Positions 53,222 to 61,856 of a stretch of 64,000 nt of DNA are shown here, one piece after another. A program made the position numbers and the translations under genes. Within the stretch, counting starts at the first letter, position 1. Every line of letters starts with the position of its first letter. The notes under the pieces were generated by a model that saw only the letters and a list, made by a program, of their open reading frames with translations, did no database searches and was not told where the DNA came from. This DNA comes from Trinickia caryophylli (GTDB lineage Bacteria; Pseudomonadota; Gammaproteobacteria; Burkholderiales; Burkholderiaceae), in the NCBI RefSeq assembly GCF_034424545.1, contig NZ_CP139970.1, positions 1,798,001 to 1,862,000 of the forward strand, written 5' to 3'.

Positions 53222-54133
53222 TCAGATGCGGGCCGGATCGGCGTGCCGCCGTTCCCGTGCGCGGCGGCCCAGCAGATCGAAGGCGACGAGATTGCCGGCG
53301 ACGACGAGCAGCAGGCCGAGCACGGCGGACGCGGACCAGCGGTAGCCCTCGAACACGGTCGAAACGGCCAGCGCCACGAACGGGAACAGCACGGTGCAAT
53401 AGGCGGCGCGCTCGGGCCCGATGCGGCCAACGAGCATCAGGTAGGTCGTGAAACCGATCACCGACCCGGGGATGGCGAGGTAAAGCATTGCGCCGACGTA
53501 TCGTACGCTCGGCTCCGGCGCGAACGGCAGCCCGGCGGCAAGGCTGCCCACGGTCAGCAGCGTGGCGCCGATCAGCATCGCCCAGGTATTCGTGGTGGTG
53601 GGATGCAGCCCCATCGCCTGCATCCGGCTCGAGAGCAGATTGCCGGCCGAAAACGCCATAGTTCCGACGAGCGCGATCGCAAGGCCCGTCCACATCCCCG
53701 CCTCGCCCGCATGCCCGGCCATTTCCGGCGCGAACAGGCAAACGATGCCGGCCAGCCCCAGCACGGCCCCGGCGATGGCGGTGCGCTGCAGGGGACGGCG
53801 GAGGAAGAGCCGGCCGTTGACGGCGTTGAAGAGCGGCGCGGTGGAGAACACCACGGCGACGAGCCCGCTCGGCACGATCCGCTCGGCGTAATAGAAACAG
53901 AGGAAATTGACGCAAAAGAGGGCGACGCCTTGGCCCGCCAGCAACGGCCAGGCCGCACGGGGCGCCGCGAGCGGGCGGCGGGCGAGGCGCATGAGAACGA
54001 ACATCGCCAGCGCCGCCAGCCAGAACCGGTAGGCGATCGAGACAGGCGGCGGAACGACGCCGAGTTGCCATTTGATGGCGATCCAGGTCGTGCCCCAGAT
54101 GAGCACGGTTGTGAAGTAGAGCAGCAGGTTCAT
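53222..54133 (-). CDS. DMT-family (EamA) transporter
   Basis: A 303-residue membrane protein with ten hydrophobic helices in two EamA halves (VLIWGTTWIAIKWQLGVVPP; later GAMLYLAIPGSVIGFTTYLM). These are drug/metabolite exporters. ATG 54133 is the correct start; the same frame stays open far upstream, but that part overlaps the divergent AraC gene and is not coding. Divergent from the AraC-family gene at 54524, a likely regulator (inference from orientation). Confidence 0.92.
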   Translation of the reverse strand: MNLLLYFTTVLIWGTTWIAIKWQLGVVPPPVSIAYRFWLAALAMFVLMRLARRPLAAPRAAWPLLAGQGVALFCVNFLCFYYAERIVPSGLVAVVFSTAPLFNAVNGRLFLRRPLQRTAIAGAVLGLAGIVCLFAPEMAGHAGEAGMWTGLAIALVGTMAFSAGNLLSSRMQAMGLHPTTTNTWAMLIGATLLTVGSLAAGLPFAPEPSVRYVGAMLYLAIPGSVIGFTTYLMLVGRIGPERAAYCTVLFPFVALAVSTVFEGYRWSASAVLGLLLVVAGNLVAFDLLGRRARERRHADPARI

Positions 54134-54523
54134 GGCTCGCGCGTTCGTATGGATAGGTGCCGATATGCATGGATGTGCACCGATGTCCGCCAGGCGGGAA
54201 TGTCGCCCGCCCCGGCAAAAACCGATGACGGAACCGCAACTATGCGGCCGGCGAAGCGGCGCCGATTGTCTGGGCTTGCGGTTTTCCGGGCTGCGATCCC
54301 GGCAGCCGCGGCGGCACGCCCTTATACTCGGGGTTCGGCGAGGGCTCCGCGCCACGGTAAAGCCGTGAGGCCGAAAGGGTGAAGCGCCGTTGCGCTGCGT
54401 TTCGCGGTGGCTGCGGGGCGCACGGCACGCACCGACCGGGCTGCGCGGCAAGTCTGGCCTGCATTTCGAGCCAACCCAAGCCGACCCCAAGCCGATAAAC
54501 CGCCCGATTGACCGATTTCGCCC
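54134..54523. other. Divergent promoter region, DMT exporter / AraC
   Basis: A 390-bp gap with no gene. It holds short direct repeats (GTGCCGATATGC and GTGCACCGATGT near 54156-54187) close to the exporter start, which could be regulator sites. No confident promoter boxes were found. Confidence 0.35.
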
Positions 54524-55450
54524 GTGGACACCCCGCTGAACCCCTTTCTCAACGCCGACGCCGCCAGCGCCGAGCCGCCGTTCGGGCTTCACTCGGTCGT
54601 GCGGACGCTGGCCGAGGCGCAGGCGACGCTCGAGCGTTTCTGCTGGCTCGGCGACCACCTTGCCCTGGCCGAATGGCGGCGCGAGACGGTCGAGGAGGAA
54701 ACGGCCTACGACCGGCCCGGACACCACACGCTCTCGTGCTACATCGACGGCGGCTACCGGACGGAACGACAAAAGCTGCCCGGCCAGTATGGCGCGCCCG
54801 AGCGCCTGTGCGCGCTGCCGGGCGAGCATGAATCGCGCTGGTGGGTGCGCGGCGAGATGCACTTCCTGCATCTTTACTTCCTGCCCGAGCATTTCACGCG
54901 CCGAGCCGTGCACGAACTCGACCGCGAACCGCGCGAGCTTACGCTCGCCGACCGCACCTATTTCGAGGACATCCGCATCGCCGCGCTCTGCCACCGGCTC
55001 GCCACGAGCTCCTGGGAAGGCGCCGACGCGCGCCTCGCCGCGAACGAGACCGCACACGAGATCCTGAGCCAGCTGCTGCGCTCGCAGGCGGCGCGCCGTG
55101 GCGACGCCCCGGCGACAGGCGGACTCGCCCCGGCCGTCCGGCGGCGGCTGCGCGAGTACATCGACGCCAACCTCGCCCGCACGATGACGCTTGGCGAACT
55201 GGCGGAGCTCGCCTGCCTGTCCGAATATCACTTTGCGCGCATGTTCCGCGCATCGTTCGGCATGCCGCCGCACACCTGGATCGCGAGCGAGCGGCTCGAA
55301 CGCGCGCGCACGCTGCTGCGCACGACCACGCTCAGCGCCGAGCAGATCGCCGCCGCCTGCGGGTACGCCGATGCAAGCCACTTCGCGCACCGCTTCCGGG
55401 CGGCGCTCGGCGCCGCGCCGCTCGCCTTCCGCCGCGCCACGCGGGCCTGA
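54524..55450 (+). CDS. AraC-family transcriptional regulator
   Basis: A 308-residue regulator starting at GTG 54524. The N-terminal part (YIDGGYRTERQKLPGQYGAP; GEMHFLHLYFLPEHF) is a cupin-like sensing domain. The C-terminal double helix-turn-helix is clear: ANLARTMTLGELAELACLSE, YHFARMFRASFGMPPHTWI, then LSAEQIAAACGYADASHFAH. It faces the DMT exporter gene, so it probably regulates that exporter. Alternative in-frame starts downstream would cut the sensing domain, so I kept the first start. Confidence 0.9.
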   Translation: MDTPLNPFLNADAASAEPPFGLHSVVRTLAEAQATLERFCWLGDHLALAEWRRETVEEETAYDRPGHHTLSCYIDGGYRTERQKLPGQYGAPERLCALPGEHESRWWVRGEMHFLHLYFLPEHFTRRAVHELDREPRELTLADRTYFEDIRIAALCHRLATSSWEGADARLAANETAHEILSQLLRSQAARRGDAPATGGLAPAVRRRLREYIDANLARTMTLGELAELACLSEYHFARMFRASFGMPPHTWIASERLERARTLLRTTTLSAEQIAAACGYADASHFAHRFRAALGAAPLAFRRATRA

Positions 55451-55490
55451 CTCCGGCCGGCCCCTCCCCGCTTTTCGCCCTTCTTTTTTT

Positions 55491-55505
55491 CTATCGCATC
55501 GATAG
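55491..55505. promoter_or_regulatory. Short inverted repeat upstream of mntH
   Basis: CTATCG-CAT-CGATAG is a perfect inverted repeat directly after a T-run (TTCTTTTTTT), 40 bp after the AraC stop and 117 bp before mntH. It could be an operator for mntH, or part of a termination signal for the AraC gene. I cannot tell which from sequence. Confidence 0.3.
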
Positions 55506-55622
55506 CGGTCAGGCGGCGTCTGGCCCTTATCGCCCCGATGGGAATGTTCAATTGTCCTTGCGACGGCGCGCGGGGCACTATCGTCGTGACCGCGAACAAG
55601 CAGGCAACGAGAGAGGTGGGCA

Positions 55623-56933
55623 ATGACGACCGCGCAAATGTCACTGGGCATGACGCAACGGACCACGCAGGCGATAGGCGAAGTGCTCGCCGGGCGCCGC
55701 CTGGATCCGCGCTCCATGCTGCTTTTCGCCGGCCCGGCCGTGGTCGCCTCGATCGCCTACATGGATCCGGGCAACTTCGCCGCCAACATCGAAGCGGGCT
55801 CGCGCTACGGCTATTCGCTGCTGTGGGTCGTCGTGATCGCGAATGCCGTCGCCATGCTGTTCCAGGGGCTTTCGGCCAAGCTCGGCATCGTCACAGGGCG
55901 CAATCTCGCCGAAATGAGCCGCGAGCAGTTCTCGAAGCCCGTGGTCTACGCCATGTGGGGCGTGAGCGAGATCGCGGCGATGGCGACCGATCTCGCCGAA
56001 TTTCTCGGCGGCGCCATCGGCCTCTCGCTGCTCTTTCATCTGCCGCTCATGGCGGGCATGGTCATAACCGGCATCGTCACCTACGCGATCCTCGCCGCGC
56101 AAAAGCGGGGCTTCCGCCCGATCGAAATCATCATCGGCGCGCTCGTGGCCGCCGTTGCGCTCTCCTACGTGGTCGAGCTTTCCATCGTCGACGTGGACTG
56201 GGGTGCGGCCGTGCACGGCACCGTCACGCCGCAGTTGCCCGGCGAGGGGGCGCTTGCCGTGGCCGCCGCCATGCTCGGCGCCACCGTGATGCCGCACGCG
56301 ATCTATCTGCATTCGGGGCTCACGCAGCATCGGGCACCGGCGCGCAACGACGCGGCCCGCTCGGCGCTCGTGCGCTTTTCGAACCGCGAAGTCGTCATCG
56401 CGCTTTCGCTCGCCGGGCTCGTCAACATGGCGATGATCGTAATGGCCGCCGGCGCGTTCCACGAAGGGCATCCCGAGATCGCGCAGATCGAGACGGCCTA
56501 TCGTTCGCTCATCCCGCTCTTCGGCGTGGGGGCGGCCGCCGTGTTCCTCGTCTCGCTCATCGCCTCGGGCGTGTCGAGCTCGGTCGTCGGCACGATGGCC
56601 GGCCAGATGATCATGCAGGGCTTCGTCGGCTTTCGCATCCCCGTCGGCATCCGCCGCCTCGCCACGATGGCACCGGCGTTCGTCGTCGTCGCGCTCGGCG
56701 TCAATGCGACGGATGCGCTCGTCTACAGCCAGGTCGCGCTGAGCTTCGCGTTGCCGGTGCCGATGATCGCGCTCGTCATCTTCACGAGCCGGCGCGACAT
56801 CATGGGCCGCTTCGTCAACAGCCGCGCCGTGACGGCCAGCGCCGTGGCGGCCACCCTCGCGATCGTTGCGCTCAACGCGGTGTTGATCCTGCAAACGCTC
56901 GGCATGCCCGTGCCGGGGCTCGGCGGCGCATGA
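55623..56933 (+). CDS. mntH: Manganese transporter of the NRAMP family (MntH)
   Basis: A 436-residue inner-membrane, proton-coupled Mn2+/Fe2+ importer with 11 hydrophobic helices. The metal-binding motifs are canonical: DPGNFAANIEAG in helix 1 (DPGN at 48-51) and VMPHAIYLHSGL in helix 6 (MPH at 223-225). GAGGTGGGCA precedes the ATG. It contrasts with the second NRAMP gene at 44887, in which both motifs are changed. No mntR or fur gene adjoins. Confidence 0.94.
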   Translation: MTTAQMSLGMTQRTTQAIGEVLAGRRLDPRSMLLFAGPAVVASIAYMDPGNFAANIEAGSRYGYSLLWVVVIANAVAMLFQGLSAKLGIVTGRNLAEMSREQFSKPVVYAMWGVSEIAAMATDLAEFLGGAIGLSLLFHLPLMAGMVITGIVTYAILAAQKRGFRPIEIIIGALVAAVALSYVVELSIVDVDWGAAVHGTVTPQLPGEGALAVAAAMLGATVMPHAIYLHSGLTQHRAPARNDAARSALVRFSNREVVIALSLAGLVNMAMIVMAAGAFHEGHPEIAQIETAYRSLIPLFGVGAAAVFLVSLIASGVSSSVVGTMAGQMIMQGFVGFRIPVGIRRLATMAPAFVVVALGVNATDALVYSQVALSFALPVPMIALVIFTSRRDIMGRFVNSRAVTASAVAATLAIVALNAVLILQTLGMPVPGLGGA

Positions 56934-57135
56934 GCGCCGGCCAACGCATCGGCCCGCAGTTGCCGGTTCGTATGTAAGGGAACGGAAGGCCACGCGCGGC
57001 GCTTCATGCGATTTCCCGTTGCGGCCAATCGCGGCAAGCAGGTTAAATAGCGGTGTGTCGCGCGTTGTATCGATCGTCGCAAACGATCGATTGCATCACG
57101 GGTCACAGTGGAGAACTTCCGAAAAAAGGCAGTCG

Positions 57136-57158
57136 AAGGCCCGCGTCGAGCGGGCCTT
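57136..57158 (-). terminator. Probable minus-strand terminator of the second OmpW gene
   Basis: The stem AAGGCCCGC / GCGGGCCTT lies 29 bp after the ompW stop, reading leftwards. A run of six A residues (57122-57127) lies nine bases to its left, which gives a delayed U-run on the minus strand. The plus strand reads TTTGGCTTT after the stem, so use from both sides is possible. Confidence 0.6.
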
Positions 57159-57186
57159 TGGCTTTGTGGCAGCACTATGTGCGCGC

Positions 57187-57915
57187 TCAGAAGCGATAAC
57201 CGACCGAAGCGAACGTCACGATCGGGTTCACGTGGATCTTCGCGCTGCTCGTTACCGTTCCCACGCTCGAATGAGTCGTGAGCGTCGCGCGCGTGGAGAG
57301 CCACATGTAGGAGATCGATAAACCCGCCGACCAGTGTTTATCGAAGTTGTAGGCAAAGCCGGCGTTCACGACCGGTGCGAACGAGCTGCTCAGCTTGGCC
57401 GTAGTCGTGCCTTCGAGCGCCGTGCCGTACGTCGACGAGTAGAGGAAGGCGCCGCTCGCGACGGCCGAGCTCAGCTTCACCCCCGAGTACCAGACATACG
57501 AGCCGCCCGCGCCCACATAAGGGCGAAAACGGCTTTGCGCATCGTTGAAGTAGTACTTCAGCAGCACGGTCGGGCTCCATTCGTAGGCCGTACCCATCTG
57601 CCCGAGCGACGAAAGCGTGCCCGAGCCCGACAACGTGAAGCGCGGCGGAATACCTAGCACTGCCTCGGCCGCGATATGGTCGGTCACGAAGTACGTGGCC
57701 GTGAGGCCGATCGTATCGGCACTGTCGAGCATCGCACCCGATCCCGATACCGTCGACGTCGCCCCGAGCGCGGTAATGCTGATGGGCTGACTCGACACTT
57801 GCGGCGCGAGATGAAACCACCCCGCGTTCAAAACGATGTCGCCCGCACTTTGAGCGTGTGCGGCAGCCGCGAACGAACACGCCGCAGCCAGCGCAATGAC
57901 GCGCGCCTTTTTCAT
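57187..57915 (-). CDS. OmpW-family outer-membrane protein
   Basis: A 242-residue protein starting at ATG 57915, preceded by AAGGAGGAGAC. A signal peptide (MKKARVIALAAACSFAAAAH, then AQ) leads to an OmpW barrel: IVLNAGWFHLAPQVSSQPIS, TYFVTDHIAAEAVLGIPPRF, YEWSPTVLLKYYFNDAQSRF and a C-terminal FASVGYRF ending in Phe. It is clearly related to the barrel at 36990 (TDHIA, VLLxYYF, RFRPxVGxG) but has no DUF2957 genes beside it. Confidence 0.92.
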   Translation of the reverse strand: MKKARVIALAAACSFAAAAHAQSAGDIVLNAGWFHLAPQVSSQPISITALGATSTVSGSGAMLDSADTIGLTATYFVTDHIAAEAVLGIPPRFTLSGSGTLSSLGQMGTAYEWSPTVLLKYYFNDAQSRFRPYVGAGGSYVWYSGVKLSSAVASGAFLYSSTYGTALEGTTTAKLSSSFAPVVNAGFAYNFDKHWSAGLSISYMWLSTRATLTTHSSVGTVTSSAKIHVNPIVTFASVGYRF

Positions 57916-58087
57916 GTCTCCTCCTTTTCGAATAAGTGAAGCCGATTCTATGGGCACGGTCGTTCGATTTGGGGTGCGCGCGATAGTGGATTGATTCTGG
58001 AATTTGGTAAGGATTTGCGCGGGCAAAAATACGACAGCCGCGCCGGCGTCCGGCGGTTCGTGTTACATGCCGGCCCTGCTCCCGCCC

Positions 58088-58139
58088 GATGCTTCCTGTC
58101 GACGCTTCCTGTCGATTCTTCTTGCCGATGCTTCTTGCC
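58088..58139. repeat. 13-bp tandem repeat, four units
   Basis: Four head-to-tail copies in the 443-bp region between the OmpW start and the SIR2-like gene: GATGCTTCCTGTC, GACGCTTCCTGTC, GATTCTTCTTGCC and GATGCTTCTTGCC. The unit is not a multiple of three, so it is unlikely to be coding. Otherwise I see no gene in 57916-58358. Confidence 0.85.
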
Positions 58140-58358
58140 GATTCGGCATCCTTACCGATCGTTGCCGACGAAGCACCGCACGTCGATGAATCGAACGCGA
58201 GGGATGCGGGAAAGGGCACCGCGCCTGCCGGTTCCGGTTGCCGTTCACGGCGGCAAGCCGAGGTATGCGCATTGCTCGCCCTCCATAGGCCTCTGACGTG
58301 CAGCCGGCCCCCGCGCAGGCGACAGGCGCCCCGATCGACCTTCGAGCGAGAGATATCC

Positions 58359-59510
58359 ATGGTTTCGGACAGTTCCGCCACGCGCTTCGCGCGAGCGCTG
58401 AAATCGCTCGTGGAAACGCCGGAGGAGATCGCCGTCAACGTCACGTTCGTTCTCGGCTCCGGCTTTTCGAATTCGTGGGACAAGCGCTATCCGATCGGCA
58501 ACGACCTCTTTGATTTCTCTAGCGACGAGTGGGCCGAGCGATCGCCGATCCTCGCGAACTTTCTCGAATCGGTCAGCCTTTGCCCCAAGGACCTTCGCAT
58601 CGATCGCTCCATGTTTCTCGATCTCGTTTATCAGGTCGGCATGTTGCGCAAATACCCGCCTATCCGGCATCGGTACGTGGACGACTACGGCCTCGAGATT
58701 GTCGAGCGCGAACTGCGCTATCTCGTCTACCGCAAATTCCGAGATTGCATCCGGCACTCGCCGATAAAAGACTGCGCACCGGCGTTACCGGATCCGCTGG
58801 ACGACGCGCAGCATGCGATTCTGGCTTTCTTCGCCAGGCTGCTGTCGTGGGATCGGCCCGCTCACGGGCATGATGCGGGCGACTGTATCCGCCTCAATTT
58901 TCTGACGACCAACTACGACTATCTCGTGGAGGCGCTCGTGGCACGTGCCGATCTATGTAACGCAAGCACGCAAGCGCGGCGCTATTACCGCGGCTTCACG
59001 CCCGCCGCGCTGAGCGGCAGCGGCGACGTCCAGCGCGCGATGCCCATTGCCTCCACCGGACATCTGCTGAAAATCAACGGCGGCTTCGAGATCTTCCGCA
59101 CGCGCGAGCATTTCGAACTCGACTACCGCGAGCGCGATGAGGCGAGGCTACGCGCAAACCCGCCGCAGATCATGCTGCCCTCGCGCGCCCAGGACTACGA
59201 GCAGGCGTACTTTCAGGCGCTCTTTCCCAAAGCGGTGCGCCTTTTGCAGGAGTCGCGCGTGGCCGTGCTGATCGGTTATGGCTTTCCGGAGGAAGATGCA
59301 CTGTTGCGGTTGTTGCTGCGTCAGTTCGCGGAGGCGCCTCGCGACGGGCGCCGGCGGGCGCTCTACTACATCGATCTGGAAACGGAGAAGACGCAGCTCG
59401 CCCGCGTCACCCGCGTGTTTCCGCACGCGAGCGACTCGGGCGGACTCGCCGTCATGCCTTATCAAGGCAGCTTCAGCGACTGGTGCGACGCCGTCTTGCA
59501 GCAGATCTGA
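58359..59510 (+). CDS. SIR2-like protein with altered catalytic motif
   Basis: A 383-residue protein with a SIR2-type NAD-binding layout. Residues 28-40 (VTFVLGSGFSNSW) give the Gly-rich loop, LTTNYDYLVEAL (about 181-192) the TNYD motif, and RVAVLIGYGFPEEDALLRLL near 300 the second nucleotide-binding part. SIR2 NADases of bacterial defence have a catalytic His in a KLHG-like motif; the matching place here appears to be LKINGG with Asn240. The fold is recognised with fair confidence, the catalytic reading less so. The gene is alone, with no defence partner, next to a 13-bp repeat array. It could be an inactive relative or a sensor. Confidence 0.6.
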   Translation: MVSDSSATRFARALKSLVETPEEIAVNVTFVLGSGFSNSWDKRYPIGNDLFDFSSDEWAERSPILANFLESVSLCPKDLRIDRSMFLDLVYQVGMLRKYPPIRHRYVDDYGLEIVERELRYLVYRKFRDCIRHSPIKDCAPALPDPLDDAQHAILAFFARLLSWDRPAHGHDAGDCIRLNFLTTNYDYLVEALVARADLCNASTQARRYYRGFTPAALSGSGDVQRAMPIASTGHLLKINGGFEIFRTREHFELDYRERDEARLRANPPQIMLPSRAQDYEQAYFQALFPKAVRLLQESRVAVLIGYGFPEEDALLRLLLRQFAEAPRDGRRRALYYIDLETEKTQLARVTRVFPHASDSGGLAVMPYQGSFSDWCDAVLQQI

Positions 59511-59541
59511 CATGCGCGGCCGACTCGCTCCACTCGCCCGG

Positions 59542-59793
59542 TCAATGCGAATGCCCGCCGCGCGGTGGGCTCGATTTGCCGCGCTCGCCCGCGCTACCGC
59601 CAGCGGCGGGCTGCTTGCCCGACGTGCCGGGCCCAAGACTGTTGCCGCTCCCGCTTTGCGGCGAGCGCCCGGAGAACTCGGTCTGCCGGCGGGCTTCGCG
59701 GGCGGCGTCGCGTTCGGCGTCGCTCGGCTCGCCGTTGCCCCCGCCGCCTTTTCTTTCGCCGGACGATTGCTGATTACGTGAACCATGGCTCAT
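59542..59793 (-). CDS. Small disordered hydrophilic protein
   Basis: An 83-residue protein rich in Gly, Ser, Arg and Glu, with no signal, helix-forming hydrophobics or Cys. The start ATG 59793 (MSHGSRNQQSSGERKGGGGN) is preceded by GGGAGGA at ideal spacing, which supports it over upstream ATGs at 59814 and 59823. The sequence (repeated GSG, GGS blocks, a DAERDAAREARRQTEF segment) suggests an intrinsically disordered, possibly stress-related protein. Function unknown. Confidence 0.6.
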   Translation of the reverse strand: MSHGSRNQQSSGERKGGGGNGEPSDAERDAAREARRQTEFSGRSPQSGSGNSLGPGTSGKQPAAGGSAGERGKSSPPRGGHSH

Positions 59794-59963
59794 GATTCCT
59801 CCCGGATCGCTCATCGTTGCCATGCCGTAATCGGCAGCACGGCGGATGCCAGGGCGGCCTCGTCGCCGTTGCGTCGCTCGCGCCTCATTGTCGATTTCGC
59901 AGGGCTTCGTTCGTCGTAGTAATCGGAGGGCCGTCCTCTATTTCCTTTTCCCGGAGCTCGATC

Positions 59964-60410
59964 ATGCCGACCAACACCGTCCGCCTTCATCGCGTGCTGC
60001 GCGCCACGCCCGAGCGGGTCTATCGTGCGTTCCTCGATGCCGATGCACTCGCCAAATGGCTCGCCCCGCATGGGTTCACCTGCAAAGTCCACGAGATCGA
60101 CGCCCGCGTGGGCGGCCGCTATCGCATGTCGTTTACCAACTTCACGACCGGCCACACGCATTCGTTCGGCGGAACCTACCTCGAACTCGCGCCGCACGAG
60201 CGCATCCAGTACTCCGCGGAATTCGACGATCCGAACCTTCCCGGCCAGATGCGCACGACCGTCACACTGCGCGCCGTGAGCTGCGGCACCGAACTCACGG
60301 CCGTGCAGGAAGGCATTCCCGAGATGATCCCGGCCGAAGCCTGCTACCTCGGATGGCAGGAGTCGCTCGAACTTCTGACCCTGCTCGTGCAAGCCGAAGT
60401 CAGGCAATGA
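59964..60410 (+). CDS. SRPBCC (AHSA1-like) family protein
   Basis: A 148-residue protein of the START/Bet v1-like superfamily. RLHRVLRATPERVYRAFLDA, ALAKWLAPHGFTCKVHEID, GGRYRMSFTNF and a C-terminal CYLGWQESLELLTLLV are typical of the AHSA1 subgroup. Such proteins form a hydrophobic cavity; some bind co-chaperone partners or ligands, and the bacterial ones are mostly uncharacterised. CCGGAG before ATG 59964 is a fair ribosome-binding site. Single gene. Confidence 0.88.
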   Translation: MPTNTVRLHRVLRATPERVYRAFLDADALAKWLAPHGFTCKVHEIDARVGGRYRMSFTNFTTGHTHSFGGTYLELAPHERIQYSAEFDDPNLPGQMRTTVTLRAVSCGTELTAVQEGIPEMIPAEACYLGWQESLELLTLLVQAEVRQ

Positions 60411-60665
60411 AGCGCGCGTGAGTACCCCGGCCGACGGGAAAACCGTAGTGCTTTTGCGCTGCCCGGCACCGGCACCCGCACCGACTACGAGTCTTCCCGC
60501 CGCGCCCGCGCACAGGCACCCATAAAATCGCCTGACCGGTACGCGCTGAGCGGCCGGGTGGATGTGTTTTTCCGATACTTTCCGCCAACCCGCCAATCGA
60601 CCGATCCCGCCGTGCATGCGCTGTCTTTCCCGCGAGCCGACGCTGACGACCGAACGGATCAGGTG

Positions 60666-61856
60666 ATGGACGACGAAGCCTCGCCCCGCCGGACCGACCC
60701 GCGCGCGACACCCTCGCCCGCCGCCACGCCGCTCGCCAGTTCGCCGTTTCTGCCACGTCTGGCCGCCGCCGCAGCCAGCGGTCTCACGCACGCCTATGCG
60801 CGGCGCGAGCCGTTGCGCTTCGCGCTCGGCGACGCCGAGTACGAAGCGAACTGGCGCATCGACGCGGCGCCGGCTCCAGGTGCGCGCGGCTATCGCTTCT
60901 CCATCGCCGGCCTCGCGCACGGCACGCTCGTCATCGACGCCGCCGCCGAAGCCGCCTGGCTTGGCGATGGCGCCGACCCGGCCGTGCCGCCCGTCGTGCG
61001 CTGTGCGTTGCTCGCCGACGTTTTCGCCCCGCTGCTCGCCGCCATCGAGTCGCTCACGCGCCTGCGCGTCGAGTTGCTGCCGCCGTCCGCCGATACGGAG
61101 ATCGACCACGCAGCCGCGGCTGCTTCGCCCGCGGCGCTGCGCTTCGCGCTGCGGCGCGCAGCGTCGGACTGGCGCTGTCACGGCGCGCTGCTTTTCGACG
61201 CGCCCGACGTGCTCGGTGTCTTCTTCCCCTCGCCGCCCGCGGCATCGAGCCCGCAGCAGGCCACCGATGCCGCCGCGAACACCACCGCCGCCTTCGCCAC
61301 GCTGCCCGTGCCGCTCGCCTTCGAACTGGGCCGCACGAGCCTCACCGCGCGCGAGCTCGCCGACGTGGAGCCGGGCGACATCATTGCGATCGAGCACTGG
61401 CTCGCGCAAGGCAAGAATCTGCTGTGCACGGCGCGCGTGCGCGCCTCGCCCGCCTGGGAAATCGTCGGGCGGCCGTCCGGCAACCAACTCGTCGTCGAAC
61501 GCATCAGGGAGCTGCCGTTGGAATCAACCCAATCGAACGATCCGCCGCTCGCGCATGCGGGCGACACACCTCAAGGCGCCGCCGATGCCTCGCCGCGGCG
61601 CCTCGATGGCCTGGCCGTCGATGTCGCCTTTCAGTTGCCCTCGTGCACGATGTCGCTCGGGGAGCTCGGCGCGCTGCAGCCAGGCGCCGTGATCGAACTT
61701 CAGCAAGGCATCAACCAAAGCATCATCGACATCGTCGCCAACGGCACGCGCATCGGCGAGGGGCACCTCGTCGCCGTCGGCCAGAAGCTCGGCGTGCGCG
61801 TAACCGCGCTCACGCCGCCCGCCACGAATGCCCCACGCGAGAGGCAGGATGGGTAA
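60666..61856 (+). CDS. sctQ: Type III secretion C-ring protein SctQ
   Basis: A 396-residue protein that builds the cytoplasmic sorting platform of the injectisome. The C-terminal SpoA domain is clear (about 320-390: MSLGELGALQPGAVIELQQG, then IGEGHLVAVGQKLGVRVTAL), and a second, less conserved SpoA-like part lies at about 240-290 (SLTARELADVEPGDIIAIEH). The N-terminal half is Ala/Pro-rich and poorly conserved, as usual for SctQ. The start is uncertain: ATG 60666 or GTG 60558, neither with a good ribosome-binding site. Its stop overlaps sctR by eight bases. Confidence 0.88.
   Translation: MDDEASPRRTDPRATPSPAATPLASSPFLPRLAAAAASGLTHAYARREPLRFALGDAEYEANWRIDAAPAPGARGYRFSIAGLAHGTLVIDAAAEAAWLGDGADPAVPPVVRCALLADVFAPLLAAIESLTRLRVELLPPSADTEIDHAAAAASPAALRFALRRAASDWRCHGALLFDAPDVLGVFFPSPPAASSPQQATDAAANTTAAFATLPVPLAFELGRTSLTARELADVEPGDIIAIEHWLAQGKNLLCTARVRASPAWEIVGRPSGNQLVVERIRELPLESTQSNDPPLAHAGDTPQGAADASPRRLDGLAVDVAFQLPSCTMSLGELGALQPGAVIELQQGINQSIIDIVANGTRIGEGHLVAVGQKLGVRVTALTPPATNAPRERQDG

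Noticed and set aside
53222..55717. 831-codon minus-strand frame as one large protein
   Set aside because: Only the part from ATG 54133 is an EamA transporter; the rest is antisense to the AraC gene.
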